A DNA stretch of 64,000 nt from assembly GCA_964556895.1 (NCBI GenBank), contig CAZKYC010000004.1:1-64000 (forward strand). Direction: 5' to 3'. Origin of the DNA: Hinthialibacter sp964556895. Lineage in GTDB: Bacteria; Hinthialibacterota; Hinthialibacteria; Hinthialibacterales; Hinthialibacteraceae. The notes under the pieces are model-generated. The model saw only the letters and a program-made list of their open reading frames with translations, ran no database searches and was not told where the DNA came from. Below are positions 16,275 through 24,693 of the stretch, piece after piece (position 1 is the stretch's first letter; each line of letters opens with the position of its first letter). A program made the position numbers and the translations under genes.

Positions 16275-16873
16275 GCAAAATCATTCCTGTCAGTTCATCC
16301 ACAGCGGTAACGGAATGCGCGGCCTGGCTTGACTTGGGCGGGGTGGTCGCGTTGCCAACCGAGACGGTGTATGGCTTGGTGTGCCGCCATGACCGCTTTG
16401 GCGCGATAGAGAAATTGTTTGAGATCAAAAACCGTCCGGTCGACAAGCCCTTCGCGTTGTTTGTGAAGTCGTTAGACACAGCGAACGCCTGGATCGAACC
16501 CAACCCGGCGGCAGAGAAACTGGCGCAGGCGTTTTGGCCGGGGCCGCTGACCTTGGTGGTTGCGTCTCACAACAGTTGTCCGGCGGCGTATGATGGGGCG
16601 GTAGGGTTGCGGTGTCCTGACTATGGGTTTGTCCAAGACCTGTTAGGCCATTGTGATGGGTCGCTGGTCAACACCAGCCTCAATGTTAGCGGCGCGCCGC
16701 CCACGAGCCGCATCGACCCAAACCACCCGATTGTTGAACGCGTTGATCTCGTGGTTGACGCGGGCGAGCTGCTGCCCCAGCAACCCTCGGCGGTGGTGGA
16801 CTGCCGAACCAATCCACCGGAGATTTTGCGCCACGGCCTCATCGAATACAGTGAGATTCTTGAGGCGTTGTGA
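16271..16873 (+). CDS. tsaC: L-threonylcarbamoyladenylate synthase (TsaC/YrdC type)
   Basis: Makes threonylcarbamoyl-AMP from Thr, bicarbonate and ATP for the t6A37 modification of ANN-reading tRNAs. The YrdC-fold motifs PTETVYGLVC and KNRPVDKPFALFV (KxRPxxKP) are clear. At 200 residues it is the short form without the Sua5 C-terminal domain. The ATG overlaps the stop of the upstream HD-GYP gene (ATGA). The gap to the next gene is 107 bases. Confidence 0.93.
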   Translation: MSKIIPVSSSTAVTECAAWLDLGGVVALPTETVYGLVCRHDRFGAIEKLFEIKNRPVDKPFALFVKSLDTANAWIEPNPAAEKLAQAFWPGPLTLVVASHNSCPAAYDGAVGLRCPDYGFVQDLLGHCDGSLVNTSLNVSGAPPTSRIDPNHPIVERVDLVVDAGELLPQQPSAVVDCRTNPPEILRHGLIEYSEILEAL

Positions 16874-16980
16874 TCTTTGCTGCTTTGACGGCGCGGCCTA
16901 AAAACGATATCTATCCTTATAACACTATCTATTCTAAACTAGTTTGATATTCACCTACGATTAAAGGCAGGTTTTTTGAG

Positions 16981-18222
16981 ATGAGACAATGCGCATTCGC
17001 CGCCGCACTTTTGTTTCTGTGTATGAGCGCCGATGCGTCCTTGCGCAGCCTGCCCCATTTTCGCGTGCCTGACTGTCTGGGAGTCAACATTCATTTCGTC
17101 AACCCTGACCCTGCTGAGATGGACATGATTCAACAGGCGGGGTTCGGCGTGGTGCGTATGGACCTGGTCTGGCAGCGGGTCGAAAAAGAAAAAGGCGTGT
17201 ATGACTTTTCGGGCTATCGCGAGTTGACCGAAGCCATGCGCGAGCGCAACCAGATCCCGCTTTACATTCTTGATTACAGCAACCCGCTCTATGAAGACAG
17301 CCGCGCGGTCGTCACCGCCGAGGGGCGGCGGGCGTTCGCCCGCTTTGCGGTCGAAGCGATGGCGCGTCTGGGCCAAGGCCCGGTCATCTGGGAAATTTGG
17401 AACGAGCCCAACCATCCCAAATTTTGGGACGTTCAACCCAGCGTCGACGACTATGTCAAGCTGGTTGAGACCACCTCGAAGCTGATGCGGCGCATCGACC
17501 CGCATTGCACCATCGCCGCCCCCGCCACGTCGCAAATCAAAATGGACTATCTGACCGAGTGTTTTGAAAACGGCCTGTTGCAATGGATTGATGTGGTGAG
17601 CGTTCATCCATACCGGACGGCCGAGCCGGAGACGGTGATCGAAGAGTATGACAGGCTGCGCGAGGCGATTGACCAATACTCGCCCGACCGTTTTGTCCCC
17701 ATTGTGTCTGGGGAGTGGGGCTATTCGGTTCATGCGTATGGCGACGCCTATATAGACGAAAAAACCCAGGCGCGGTATTTGGCGCGCCAATTTTTGACGA
17801 ACTTTATCTCCGGCGTGCGCGTCAGCATCTGGTATGACTGGAGCAACGACGGCGAAGACCCCGAAGAACGCGAACACAACTTTGGCACGGTCGACCACAA
17901 CCTCGAACCCAAGTTGGCCTATTGGGCGGCCAAGACGCTGACCGGGCAGCTGCGCGGCATGACCTACATCACCCGGCTCAAAACCGAGCGCGAAGAAGAC
18001 TATCTGTTACTCTTCAGCAACGGTCAACGCGAAGCCCTCGCCGCCTGGACGACCGGACGCCCTCATGTTCTTGCGCTCAAACTCGACGCTTCGATCGAAG
18101 ACGCCGCCACCATGCTGGGCGACCGCATGCCGCTATACCGGGTGGGCGACAAGCTGGAGATCAAGCTGTCTCAAGACCCGATTTACCTGCAAGCCGAGCG
18201 AATCAACCCAACGCTCGATTAG
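16981..18222 (+). CDS. Secreted clan GH-A glycoside hydrolase (cellulase-like/GH39-like)
   Basis: 413 residues with an N-terminal signal peptide (MRQCAFAAALLFLCMSADAS). A TIM-barrel glycosidase follows with the acid/base Glu142 in WEIWNEPN and the probable nucleophile Glu245 in VSGEWGY, the two-glutamate arrangement of retaining clan GH-A enzymes. The C-terminal ~90 residues look like a small beta domain. The substrate cannot be told; xylosides or beta-glucans are typical of the clan. It is alone between tsaC and the NfeD genes, which face the same way. Confidence 0.8.
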   Translation: MRQCAFAAALLFLCMSADASLRSLPHFRVPDCLGVNIHFVNPDPAEMDMIQQAGFGVVRMDLVWQRVEKEKGVYDFSGYRELTEAMRERNQIPLYILDYSNPLYEDSRAVVTAEGRRAFARFAVEAMARLGQGPVIWEIWNEPNHPKFWDVQPSVDDYVKLVETTSKLMRRIDPHCTIAAPATSQIKMDYLTECFENGLLQWIDVVSVHPYRTAEPETVIEEYDRLREAIDQYSPDRFVPIVSGEWGYSVHAYGDAYIDEKTQARYLARQFLTNFISGVRVSIWYDWSNDGEDPEEREHNFGTVDHNLEPKLAYWAAKTLTGQLRGMTYITRLKTEREEDYLLLFSNGQREALAAWTTGRPHVLALKLDASIEDAATMLGDRMPLYRVGDKLEIKLSQDPIYLQAERINPTLD

Positions 18223-18276
18223 AATGTTGTACACTATATGGGTAGCAAAAATCTAAAATCGAGACGCAACCAACCC

Positions 18277-19731
18277 ATGAACCCAAGACGACCCTATAGA
18301 GCCTGGTCCGCAGTAGCGCTTTTGTTGTTCAGCGCGGTTTTGTTTCCCATTTGCGCCCAAGAGAGCGGCGCGCCTATGGTGTATTTTATTCCATTCGAGG
18401 GCGAAGTCGAAAACGCCTTGTTGGGCTTTTTGTCGCGCGGCTTTCGCGACGCCGAACAGCAGGGCGCCCAGCATATCATCTTTGAAATGGACACCCCCGG
18501 CGGACGGGTCGACTCGGCGCTCAAGATTGCCGAGCTAATCATCGACTCGCCTGTCCCGGTGACGGTCTATGTGACCGGCAACGCCACCTCAGCCGGGGCC
18601 ATCATCAGCCTGGCGGCTGAGCGCATCTTCATGCGGCAGGGGACCACCATCGGCACCGCCGCGCCCGTCACCCTAGGGCAAGAAAGCGAGACCATGAACG
18701 AAAAAGCGCTTTCGTTTGTGCTCGCCCAGGTGCGCTCAATCTGTGAGAAGCGCGAGTATGATGAGTTCACCACCCAACTCGCGCTCGCCATGGTTGACAG
18801 CGACGTCGAAGTCGTCGACCCCAATGATGAAGAAACCATCATCTCGCCCGCGGGCAAACTGTTGACCCTCACCGCCCAAGAGGCGCTTGAAGTGGGGCTA
18901 GTCAAATCGATCATTGACGCGCCGTTTCCTGAAACGCTTGAACAGGCCGAAGAAGGCCGCGGCCTGGTGGTGGCCCAACTCGGGCTAAATGAACCCCAGC
19001 GCATCTATTTTCGCGAGTCGGCCGCCGAAGCCATCGCGCGGTTTTTGTCGTCGACCTTTGTTTCGAGCCTGTTATTGACCATCGCCTTTCTTGGGCTGTT
19101 CATCGAATTTCGCTCGCCCGGGTTTGGCATCCCCGGCGCCATTGGCGTGATCGCCTTTTTGATGTTCTTTTTCAGCCAGTCGATTACCGGCTTGGCGGGG
19201 TATGAAGGCCTGGTGCTCTTCATTCTTGGCCTTGCGTTGATGGCGGTCGAAGTGTTTATCCTGCCAGGGTTTGGCATTGCGGGGCTTGCGGGCATTTTGT
19301 GCTTACTCGTCTCGGTGGTGTTGACGCTGTTAGAAACGCCCATCACCGCGCCTGGGTTTTTTGAAACCTTTGAACCGGGCGACCTGACGCGCCCGATCAT
19401 GATCACCACCTTCGCGTTTTGTCTGGGCCTGATCGGCGCCATGGCGTCTCCGTTGTTGGTCCCCATCATGGCTGACCGCCGGATGTTTGGAAACTGGCTG
19501 GTACTCAATGATTCGCAAAAACGCGAAGCCGGGTACCATAGCGCCGAAGACGGGCTTGACTCTCTGGTCGGCCAACGCGGCCTGGCGCGCACCACCCTGC
19601 GCCCGGCGGGCATCGCAGAAGTCGGCGGACGCCGCATCGACGTCGTCAGCCAGGGCGGATACATCAAAACCAATTCAGCGGTCGAAGTAATAAAAGTCGA
19701 AGGACGCCGTATTGTAGTGAAGACGGTATAA
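18277..19731 (+). CDS. NfeD-family membrane-bound serine protease (ClpP class)
   Basis: 484 residues: signal peptide or TM, a ClpP/crotonase-fold protease domain facing the periplasm, then four to five TM helices and a C-terminal NfeD OB-fold ending RRIVVKTV. The catalytic Ser105 is in GNATSAGAIIS after MDTPGGRVDSA. A Lys in NEKALSF is a candidate for the Ser-Lys dyad. The start is taken as the ATG at 18277 (MNPRRPYRAW); an ATG at 18238 would add 13 residues. A second short NfeD gene follows after 21 bases. No stomatin/flotillin partner is adjacent, although NfeD proteins usually pair with one. Confidence 0.9.
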   Translation: MNPRRPYRAWSAVALLLFSAVLFPICAQESGAPMVYFIPFEGEVENALLGFLSRGFRDAEQQGAQHIIFEMDTPGGRVDSALKIAELIIDSPVPVTVYVTGNATSAGAIISLAAERIFMRQGTTIGTAAPVTLGQESETMNEKALSFVLAQVRSICEKREYDEFTTQLALAMVDSDVEVVDPNDEETIISPAGKLLTLTAQEALEVGLVKSIIDAPFPETLEQAEEGRGLVVAQLGLNEPQRIYFRESAAEAIARFLSSTFVSSLLLTIAFLGLFIEFRSPGFGIPGAIGVIAFLMFFFSQSITGLAGYEGLVLFILGLALMAVEVFILPGFGIAGLAGILCLLVSVVLTLLETPITAPGFFETFEPGDLTRPIMITTFAFCLGLIGAMASPLLVPIMADRRMFGNWLVLNDSQKREAGYHSAEDGLDSLVGQRGLARTTLRPAGIAEVGGRRIDVVSQGGYIKTNSAVEVIKVEGRRIVVKTV

Positions 19732-19752
19732 GCCTGGGTTCGGGAGGGCGAC

Positions 19753-20229
19753 ATGTTTCTCACAATTGTGTTGTTGATGTTGACAGGCGTGTTGTTGATA
19801 TTCGCTGAGTTGTTTGTGCCCGGCGGCGTGTTGGGCGTCATGGGCGTGATGTTGATGGGCATCGCGGTCTATCTGTGTTTTGGCGAATACGGCTCGCAGG
19901 TCGGCCTCGGCGTGTTGTTGTTTTCGATTCTGTTGACCATCACCGCGGTAGTCAGCGCGTTTACCATCTTGCCCAAGACCTATATGGGGCGCGCGTTTAT
20001 CTTGTCAGACGCCACCTCAAAAGAGCGCGGCTATCACTCTGACTCATACATCGACGACAATTTGGTCGGTAAGTCAGGCGTCGCCGAAAGCGAACTGCGC
20101 CCGGCAGGCATCGCCATCATCGACGGCGCGCGCATCGACGTGGTGACTGACAACGAGTTTGTCGAACACGGCTCGCGGGTCGAAGTGTTGCGCGTCGACG
20201 GCAACCGGGTAGTGGTGAAGCAGGTGTAG
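19753..20229 (+). CDS. Short NfeD-family membrane protein
   Basis: 158 residues. Three TM helices lead (ending near residue 77), then an NfeD OB-fold (SGVAESELRPAGIAIIDGARIDVV...RVVVKQV) that closely parallels the C-terminus of the upstream long NfeD (TTLRPAGIAEVGGRRIDVVSQGG), suggesting tandem duplication with loss of the protease domain. A GGGAGG ribosome site precedes the ATG. It is co-transcribed with the long NfeD, 21 bases apart, and probably forms an envelope complex with it. Confidence 0.88.
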   Translation: MFLTIVLLMLTGVLLIFAELFVPGGVLGVMGVMLMGIAVYLCFGEYGSQVGLGVLLFSILLTITAVVSAFTILPKTYMGRAFILSDATSKERGYHSDSYIDDNLVGKSGVAESELRPAGIAIIDGARIDVVTDNEFVEHGSRVEVLRVDGNRVVVKQV

Positions 20230-20295
20230 AAGAATGGGCGCCAGGGCAAGACCGAAAATTCGCCGTGGCGAAGGCAGCCCTTGATTCAATACTCT

Positions 20296-20338
20296 GATCC
20301 TGGCTGGCGCCTGACGGCGCCTTCCCCTCTTAAAAACG
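20296..20338 (+). repeat. Family A element, copy 2, degenerate 3' arm
   Basis: GATCCTGGCTG, then the GGCGCC hairpin and TTCCCCTCTTAAAAA, but the closing G-run is lost. It sits in the 366-base gap between the short NfeD gene and rpsU. The rest of that gap holds the rpsU promoter and no gene I can support. Confidence 0.55.
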
Positions 20339-20492
20339 GTAGTTCGAAGCGGCGGCTATTTGGGTCGGTATTAGAGAGGATTGATTTGCCTCCCAGATTT
20401 ATGGAAGCCTGAACCAGAGGTGGAGATTGATCTGAAAGAAGATGAGCCAAAACGGCTGAGCCGTCGACGTGAGAACAGATGTTCTATAAGCA

Positions 20493-20521
20493 TTGAAAGA
20501 ATTCGCGCGGCTTCGTATACT
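20493..20521 (+). promoter_or_regulatory. Sigma-70-type promoter of rpsU
   Basis: -35 TTGAAA (20493-20498), 17-base spacer, -10 TATACT (20516-20521), 75 bases before the rpsU GTG. Confidence 0.75.
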
Positions 20522-20595
20522 ATGGGCTCGCGTGAGCGGCGCCCATGTCGCGCCGTTAAGCCCCAACCCCACTATAGAAGGGTGTGTGATAGTTC

Positions 20596-20793
20596 GTGGT
20601 TGAAGTTGAAGTCCGTGAAGACGAAGACATACAGTCAGCGCTCAAGCGGTTCAAGCGGAAGTGTATCAAAGAAGCCATCCCGCAAGATATCCGCAAAAAC
20701 GCCTATTATGAAAAACCCAGCGTGAAGAAGCGCAAGAAACACCTCAAAGCGGTCAAACGCCAGAAGAAAAACCGCTTGAAGGTGCGCAACTAA
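20596..20793 (+). CDS. rpsU: 30S ribosomal protein S21
   Basis: 65 residues, highly basic, with the S21 pattern: VEVREDEDIQSALKRFKRKC, then YEKPSVKKRKK. The start is the GTG at 20596. A GAAGGG lies farther upstream than is ideal. It has its own promoter (20493-20521) and a strong terminator (20872-20902), so it appears monocistronic. Confidence 0.92.
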   Translation: MVEVEVREDEDIQSALKRFKRKCIKEAIPQDIRKNAYYEKPSVKKRKKHLKAVKRQKKNRLKVRN

Positions 20794-20871
20794 CGCGCAA
20801 ATTAGACGTACCCGGCTTTATCTATCATACGCAGTAAAAAAACTCACGCGTGGAACCAAGTTCCAAACAAT

Positions 20872-20902
20872 AACCGGAAAGGCATTTTGCCTTTCCGGTT
20901 TT
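20872..20902 (+). terminator. Intrinsic terminator of rpsU
   Basis: Perfect 13-bp stem (AACCGGAAAGGCA/TGCCTTTCCGGTT) with a 3-base loop, running into TTTT. It lies 78 bases after the rpsU stop. Confidence 0.9.
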
Positions 20903-20944
20903 CATTGTCAGTGTATGGTCATGTATGTTGTAGTGCGTTTAGCG

Positions 20945-20994
20945 GATCCCCCCTGTCCGCTAACGCGGACTTCCCCCCTTAAAAAAGGGGGGGC
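20945..20994 (+). repeat. Family A element, copy 3
   Basis: GATCCCCCCTGTCCGC, with a GTCCGC/GCGGAC hairpin, then CCCCCCTT/AAGGGGGG. Between rpsU and the convergent pseudokinase gene; nothing else is visible in that 312-base gap apart from the rpsU terminator. Confidence 0.8.
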
Positions 20995-21105
20995 TTTTAT
21001 CGCGAGTATCATCCAACCACCCAGAAAATGATTCACACCCATGCCGTACATAACGTGATTCAATGAAAAGGGGGCGGGATTTTGTGTCTATGAATCGATC
21101 AATAC

Positions 21106-22086
21106 TTATCCGAACTGTTGATAGACCCGCTCGCGCAGCCAGTCTTCTTGGTCGAAGAGTTGGGTCTGAAGCCCGGCGATTGACTCAAAGCCTTTGGAAT
21201 CGAGGCTGCGCAGCCAGCGGCTGAGGGCGTATTCGCGCAGGGCGGTCGCGCCTTCCCAGAAGTTGATGTCTTCGAGGGTCATGCCAAGTTCTTGAACGTA
21301 GCGTGCGATGAAATAGTTGGCGAGAGTGCGGTCGTTGATGCGCTGCAGCGACAGCGACGTATAGGCGGCGTCCCAACGCGGGTCGCCGAAGGCGGCGTGT
21401 TCCCAATTGGTGACGCAGCGCACCTGGCCCCGGTTAATCAACAGACAGTCAAGATCGAGGCGGCCGTGAAGCATCACATAGGTGCAGTCATTGATGTGGG
21501 TCATCTGTTTGTGGCATTCGTCAAAACACTTGTTGAGTTTATCGTCGCCGAGCGGTTTGATACGCGGTTGAATCTTGTCAAACAGGTCGGTCAGATGGAC
21601 GGTCGGGATCAACGGATGAGTGGTCGGGGTCTGCAGGTGCATCTGGGCCATCCAGGCTGCCAGGGTGTCAACCACGTGTTCCTGCATGTGTGACAAACTG
21701 TCTTCGCGTTCCCACCAGAAATAGCCGTCGCCTGCGTCCATCAAGATAAAGGGGCGGCCAAAGGGGCGGCGCGACGGGCTATATGAATAGGGGAACGGCG
21801 CCGACAGGCCGCTCTGATAGACATGGCGCATGGCCGAATATTCTTTGGTGATTTTGAGCGGTTCCGCGCCTTCCCAGAGTGAAAAGAAGCCATATTGTAG
21901 CCTCAAGACCAGGTCGGTTTGTGCGTCGTCAGAGACCAGGGTGAAGCTATACTCCAAGTGTGGGAACACCCGGTGGATGCGCGGCGTCAGGTTTTCAATG
22001 CGCAATGAGGAGTCAGTAAACACGCCGCGCGACACGCCAAGCAGCGCGTCTTCTAGCCAGTCATACGAGACATGGGTCTGGGTCAT
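21106..22086 (-). CDS. Aminoglycoside-phosphotransferase-fold protein, probable pseudokinase
   Basis: 326 residues with the APH/choline-kinase fold: an N-lobe with VLRLQYG and a C-lobe TYVMLHGRLDLDCLLINRG...CVTNWEHAAFGDPRWDAAY. The canonical sequence is HGDxxxxN then xxDWE. Here the catalytic Asp is Arg209, the metal-binding Asn is Cys214, and the second metal Asp is Asn227, while WEHA.FGDP.WD keeps its shape. It is therefore likely catalytically dead, perhaps a binding or regulatory protein. It stands alone on the minus strand. APH-fold membership is firm; the loss of activity is inferred from residues. Confidence 0.75.
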   Translation of the reverse strand: MTQTHVSYDWLEDALLGVSRGVFTDSSLRIENLTPRIHRVFPHLEYSFTLVSDDAQTDLVLRLQYGFFSLWEGAEPLKITKEYSAMRHVYQSGLSAPFPYSYSPSRRPFGRPFILMDAGDGYFWWEREDSLSHMQEHVVDTLAAWMAQMHLQTPTTHPLIPTVHLTDLFDKIQPRIKPLGDDKLNKCFDECHKQMTHINDCTYVMLHGRLDLDCLLINRGQVRCVTNWEHAAFGDPRWDAAYTSLSLQRINDRTLANYFIARYVQELGMTLEDINFWEGATALREYALSRWLRSLDSKGFESIAGLQTQLFDQEDWLRERVYQQFG

Positions 22087-22184
22087 ACCGGTTCCTGTTG
22101 AAATTAGGTTCCCACAATTAAAACGAATAGGCGATTACTCTTATTTTCGGCGCCTGAAAGACAGACTCGAGCCGTTTTTGTTAA

Positions 22185-22376
22185 TTACTCTTCGACTAGC
22201 CCGCGGCGTCGCGCTTCGATTGATAACAGGTTCATTCTCGTCATTTTAGCGCGTAATTCAGAACGGCTGAGGCTTTCTTCGCCCTGTTCAATTTTTTGTT
22301 CTTGCTCATGAAGGGTTTGACGCAGCGTGTCGATCTCGTTTGTTAACTGTTGGTCGCTAAGCGACTGGGTGTTCAT
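22185..22376 (-). CDS. Small coiled-coil protein, unknown function
   Basis: 63 residues, charged, predicted almost wholly helical (QQLTNEIDTLRQTLHEQEQKIEQGEE), followed by a basic segment (ELRAKMTRMNLLSIEARRRG). A good ribosome site, GGGGAG, lies six to seven bases before the ATG, which supports a real gene. It is divergent from the DUF3179 gene. No function can be assigned. Confidence 0.6.
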   Translation of the reverse strand: MNTQSLSDQQLTNEIDTLRQTLHEQEQKIEQGEESLSRSELRAKMTRMNLLSIEARRRGLVEE

Positions 22377-22496
22377 CCTGGCTCCCCGATTTTTCTATAG
22401 TATGCCGGGTTTTGGTGAAAAGCGAGGAATTTTTTTGAGAACTCGATCTGCCCGATATACTGGAATGAGATGTCTATACAAAGGAAGTAAACCAAA

Positions 22497-23576
22497 ATGG
22501 CTATACTATGCTCAACTAAATCGTTTTGGCCTCAGGGCCGAGAACGCTATTTCGCGATTGTGCTGCTCGGCGTCATCGCGTTCGCCTGCTATTTTAGCAT
22601 AAGCGAGATGAGAGAAAAAGTTGGCGAACAGGCGCTGGCCGTCGCCTCAGGCCCTCCGGTCTTTGATACAACAACCGCTTCGATTGATCCCCAAAAGATA
22701 TTCTCCGGCGGCCCGCCTAAAGACGGCATCCCCGCGCTGACAGACCCACGCATGGTCAGCGTTGACAAGGCGTCATTCATGAAACCCGCCGACCGGGTTG
22801 TCGGCGTCTCTTTTGACGGCGAGACGCGGGCGTATCCCCTCAAGATTTTACAGTGGCATGAAATAGTAAACGCTTCCGTTGGCGATATTCATTACGCTGT
22901 GGTGTACTGTCCGCTATGCGATTCAATCACGGTATTTGACCGTGAGGTTGAAGACGAGGTCTTGGAATTTGGCGTGTCGGGGTTGCTCTATCAAAGCAAC
23001 GTATTGTTGTATGACCGCCAGAAAAACGATACAGACGAAAGCCTGTGGTCACAGATGCAAGGCGAAGCGGTGGCGGGAACGCGAACGGGCCAAAAATTAG
23101 CGCAACTGCCCTATCAGTTGGTGACGTGGGACGAGTGGACCCAGCGATACGCCGAAAGCCAGGTTCTTTCTGTGAAGACAGGCCATGACCGAAACTATGA
23201 TGGCAATATCTATCAGCACTACTTTGACAACGAATCGCTGATGTTCCCCATCAACCATCATAACAAGTTGTTCAACATCAAACAGCCCATTCTTGGGTTG
23301 ACTGTCAACGGTGAGAGCAAGGCGTATCCGCTGGCGTTGATGAAAAAAGGGTTTGTTATTGAAGATCAGGTAGGCGGCGAGCCCGTCAAATTAATCAAAC
23401 AGGGTGACCAACGCGTATGGGTAGACGCCGGGCCCAATGTCAGCGTCACTCACTCATTCTGGTTTGCCTGGAGTACGTTTTATCCTGAAACCAAGGTCTA
23501 CGACGGCAGCGCGTTTCAACTCGCTGACTGGAAGCAAAAACAAGAAACAGCCGTGCGAGAAGACGCTTCGTACTGA
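22497..23576 (+). CDS. DUF3179 domain-containing membrane-anchored protein
   Basis: 359 residues. One N-terminal TM anchor (YFAIVLLGVIAFACYFSI) precedes a DUF3179 domain with its hallmarks KDGIPALTDP, AYPLKILQWHEIVN, VVYCPLCDSITVFDR and FGVSGLLYQSN. The CPLC pair may bind metal. No biochemical function is established for the family. The AAAGGAAG ribosome site is good. The gene is convergent with the epimerase gene, 10 bases apart. Confidence 0.88.
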   Translation: MAILCSTKSFWPQGRERYFAIVLLGVIAFACYFSISEMREKVGEQALAVASGPPVFDTTTASIDPQKIFSGGPPKDGIPALTDPRMVSVDKASFMKPADRVVGVSFDGETRAYPLKILQWHEIVNASVGDIHYAVVYCPLCDSITVFDREVEDEVLEFGVSGLLYQSNVLLYDRQKNDTDESLWSQMQGEAVAGTRTGQKLAQLPYQLVTWDEWTQRYAESQVLSVKTGHDRNYDGNIYQHYFDNESLMFPINHHNKLFNIKQPILGLTVNGESKAYPLALMKKGFVIEDQVGGEPVKLIKQGDQRVWVDAGPNVSVTHSFWFAWSTFYPETKVYDGSAFQLADWKQKQETAVREDASY

Positions 23577-23586
23577 CCCGAAGCGT

Positions 23587-24534
23587 TTATTCCACCGTTT
23601 GGGTTTTTTGCCAATCGACTTGTTGTTTCAACCCCTGATCCAGTGATGTCTTCGGATCATACTCTAAATACGTTTGCGCTTGTGTGGTGTCAGCGTAGGT
23701 ATCGCGAACGTCGCCGCGGTTTCTCTCACGGTAGTCGATGTCGGCTTTAACGCCGACGATGGATTCAAGTTTTTCAATCACGCCCATCAGTGAGATGCGC
23801 GTCCCGCCGCCGAGGTTAAAGACTTTTCCTTCGACAGGCAGTTTTGATGCAGAAATATTAGCGGTGATGATGTCTTGAACGAACGTAAAGTCGCGGGTTT
23901 GCTTGCCGTCGCCTAACACGGTAATGGGTAGGTTATTCAACATCGCTTTGATGAAAATAGTAAACGCCATGTCAGGCCGCTGGCGCGGGCCGTACACAGT
24001 GAAATAGCGAAGCGACACCACCGGGATGTTGTAATTGTCATGGTACAACATACAAAGTTGTTCAGCGCTGAGTTTGGTCACGCCGTAAGGCGAATAGGGC
24101 CGCGGCAGGGCGGTCTCGCTGGTCGGCAACTGGTCGGTGTTTCCATAGATTGACGATGACGACGAATAAACAACCCGAATCGGCTCGCCGGTGGTTCGGA
24201 CCGACTCTAACAAGCGTTGAGTGGCGAGAACATTGTTTTTGGTGTACTGGTCAAATTGTTGGCCCCAGCTGCCGCGCACGCCAGGCTGGCCGGCGGTGTG
24301 AAACACACAGTCGCATTGCGCCAAAATGGGGACCAAGTTTGTGTGAAGAATGTCGCCTTTGATGAAATTAAAGTTGGGATGGTCTTCAATCGTTTCTAGG
24401 TTTCGTTTTTTTCGGGCGGGGCTGTAATAATCAGTAAAACAATCCAGCCCAATCACCTCTTCGCCTTGCTGCAACAACCGCTCGCACAACTGGCTTCCAA
24501 TAAAACCCGCACAACCTGTTACTAAATACGCCAT
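23587..24534 (-). CDS. NAD-dependent nucleotide-sugar epimerase/dehydratase
   Basis: 315 residues of the extended SDR family. The Rossmann motif TGCAGFIGSQLCERLL is at the N-terminus, the catalytic YSPYGVTK gives Tyr-x3-Lys, and the Ser/Thr (SSSSSIYG) precedes it. The C-terminal sugar-binding part (GPRQRPDMAFTIFIKAML, GDGKQTRDFTFVQDI) most resembles UDP-glucuronate/UDP-glucose 4-epimerases. It probably supplies sugars for surface polysaccharide, and is divergent from the GT4 gene at 24694. Confidence 0.88.
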   Translation of the reverse strand: MAYLVTGCAGFIGSQLCERLLQQGEEVIGLDCFTDYYSPARKKRNLETIEDHPNFNFIKGDILHTNLVPILAQCDCVFHTAGQPGVRGSWGQQFDQYTKNNVLATQRLLESVRTTGEPIRVVYSSSSSIYGNTDQLPTSETALPRPYSPYGVTKLSAEQLCMLYHDNYNIPVVSLRYFTVYGPRQRPDMAFTIFIKAMLNNLPITVLGDGKQTRDFTFVQDIITANISASKLPVEGKVFNLGGGTRISLMGVIEKLESIVGVKADIDYRERNRGDVRDTYADTTQAQTYLEYDPKTSLDQGLKQQVDWQKTQTVE

Positions 24535-24693
24535 GAGTATCGTGTAGTCTCTTTGTAAGTGGTTTGAGGGAAACCCTCGTTTTTGTTATACCGACTGTAC
24601 TTTACTTTCATGCTTAAAAACCGAAACCCCTTTCGGCCTATTTGAAGGGCGCCTATACTTTTTTTTCGAACCGAGACAGACTCAACCAAATCA

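Noticed and set aside
16951..17898. 315-residue minus-strand ORF opposite the glycosidase gene
   Set aside because: It lies entirely antisense to a well-supported gene with signal peptide and catalytic residues, and its composition is that of a GC-rich shadow frame.
19005..19862. 285-residue minus-strand ORF across the two NfeD genes
   Set aside because: Antisense to both NfeD genes, rich in Asn/Pro/Met as expected of a reverse frame, with no family similarity.
20381..20725. 114-residue ORF ahead of and overlapping rpsU
   Set aside because: It overlaps rpsU in another frame and contains the rpsU promoter. The first 30 residues look protein-like but there is no firm support.
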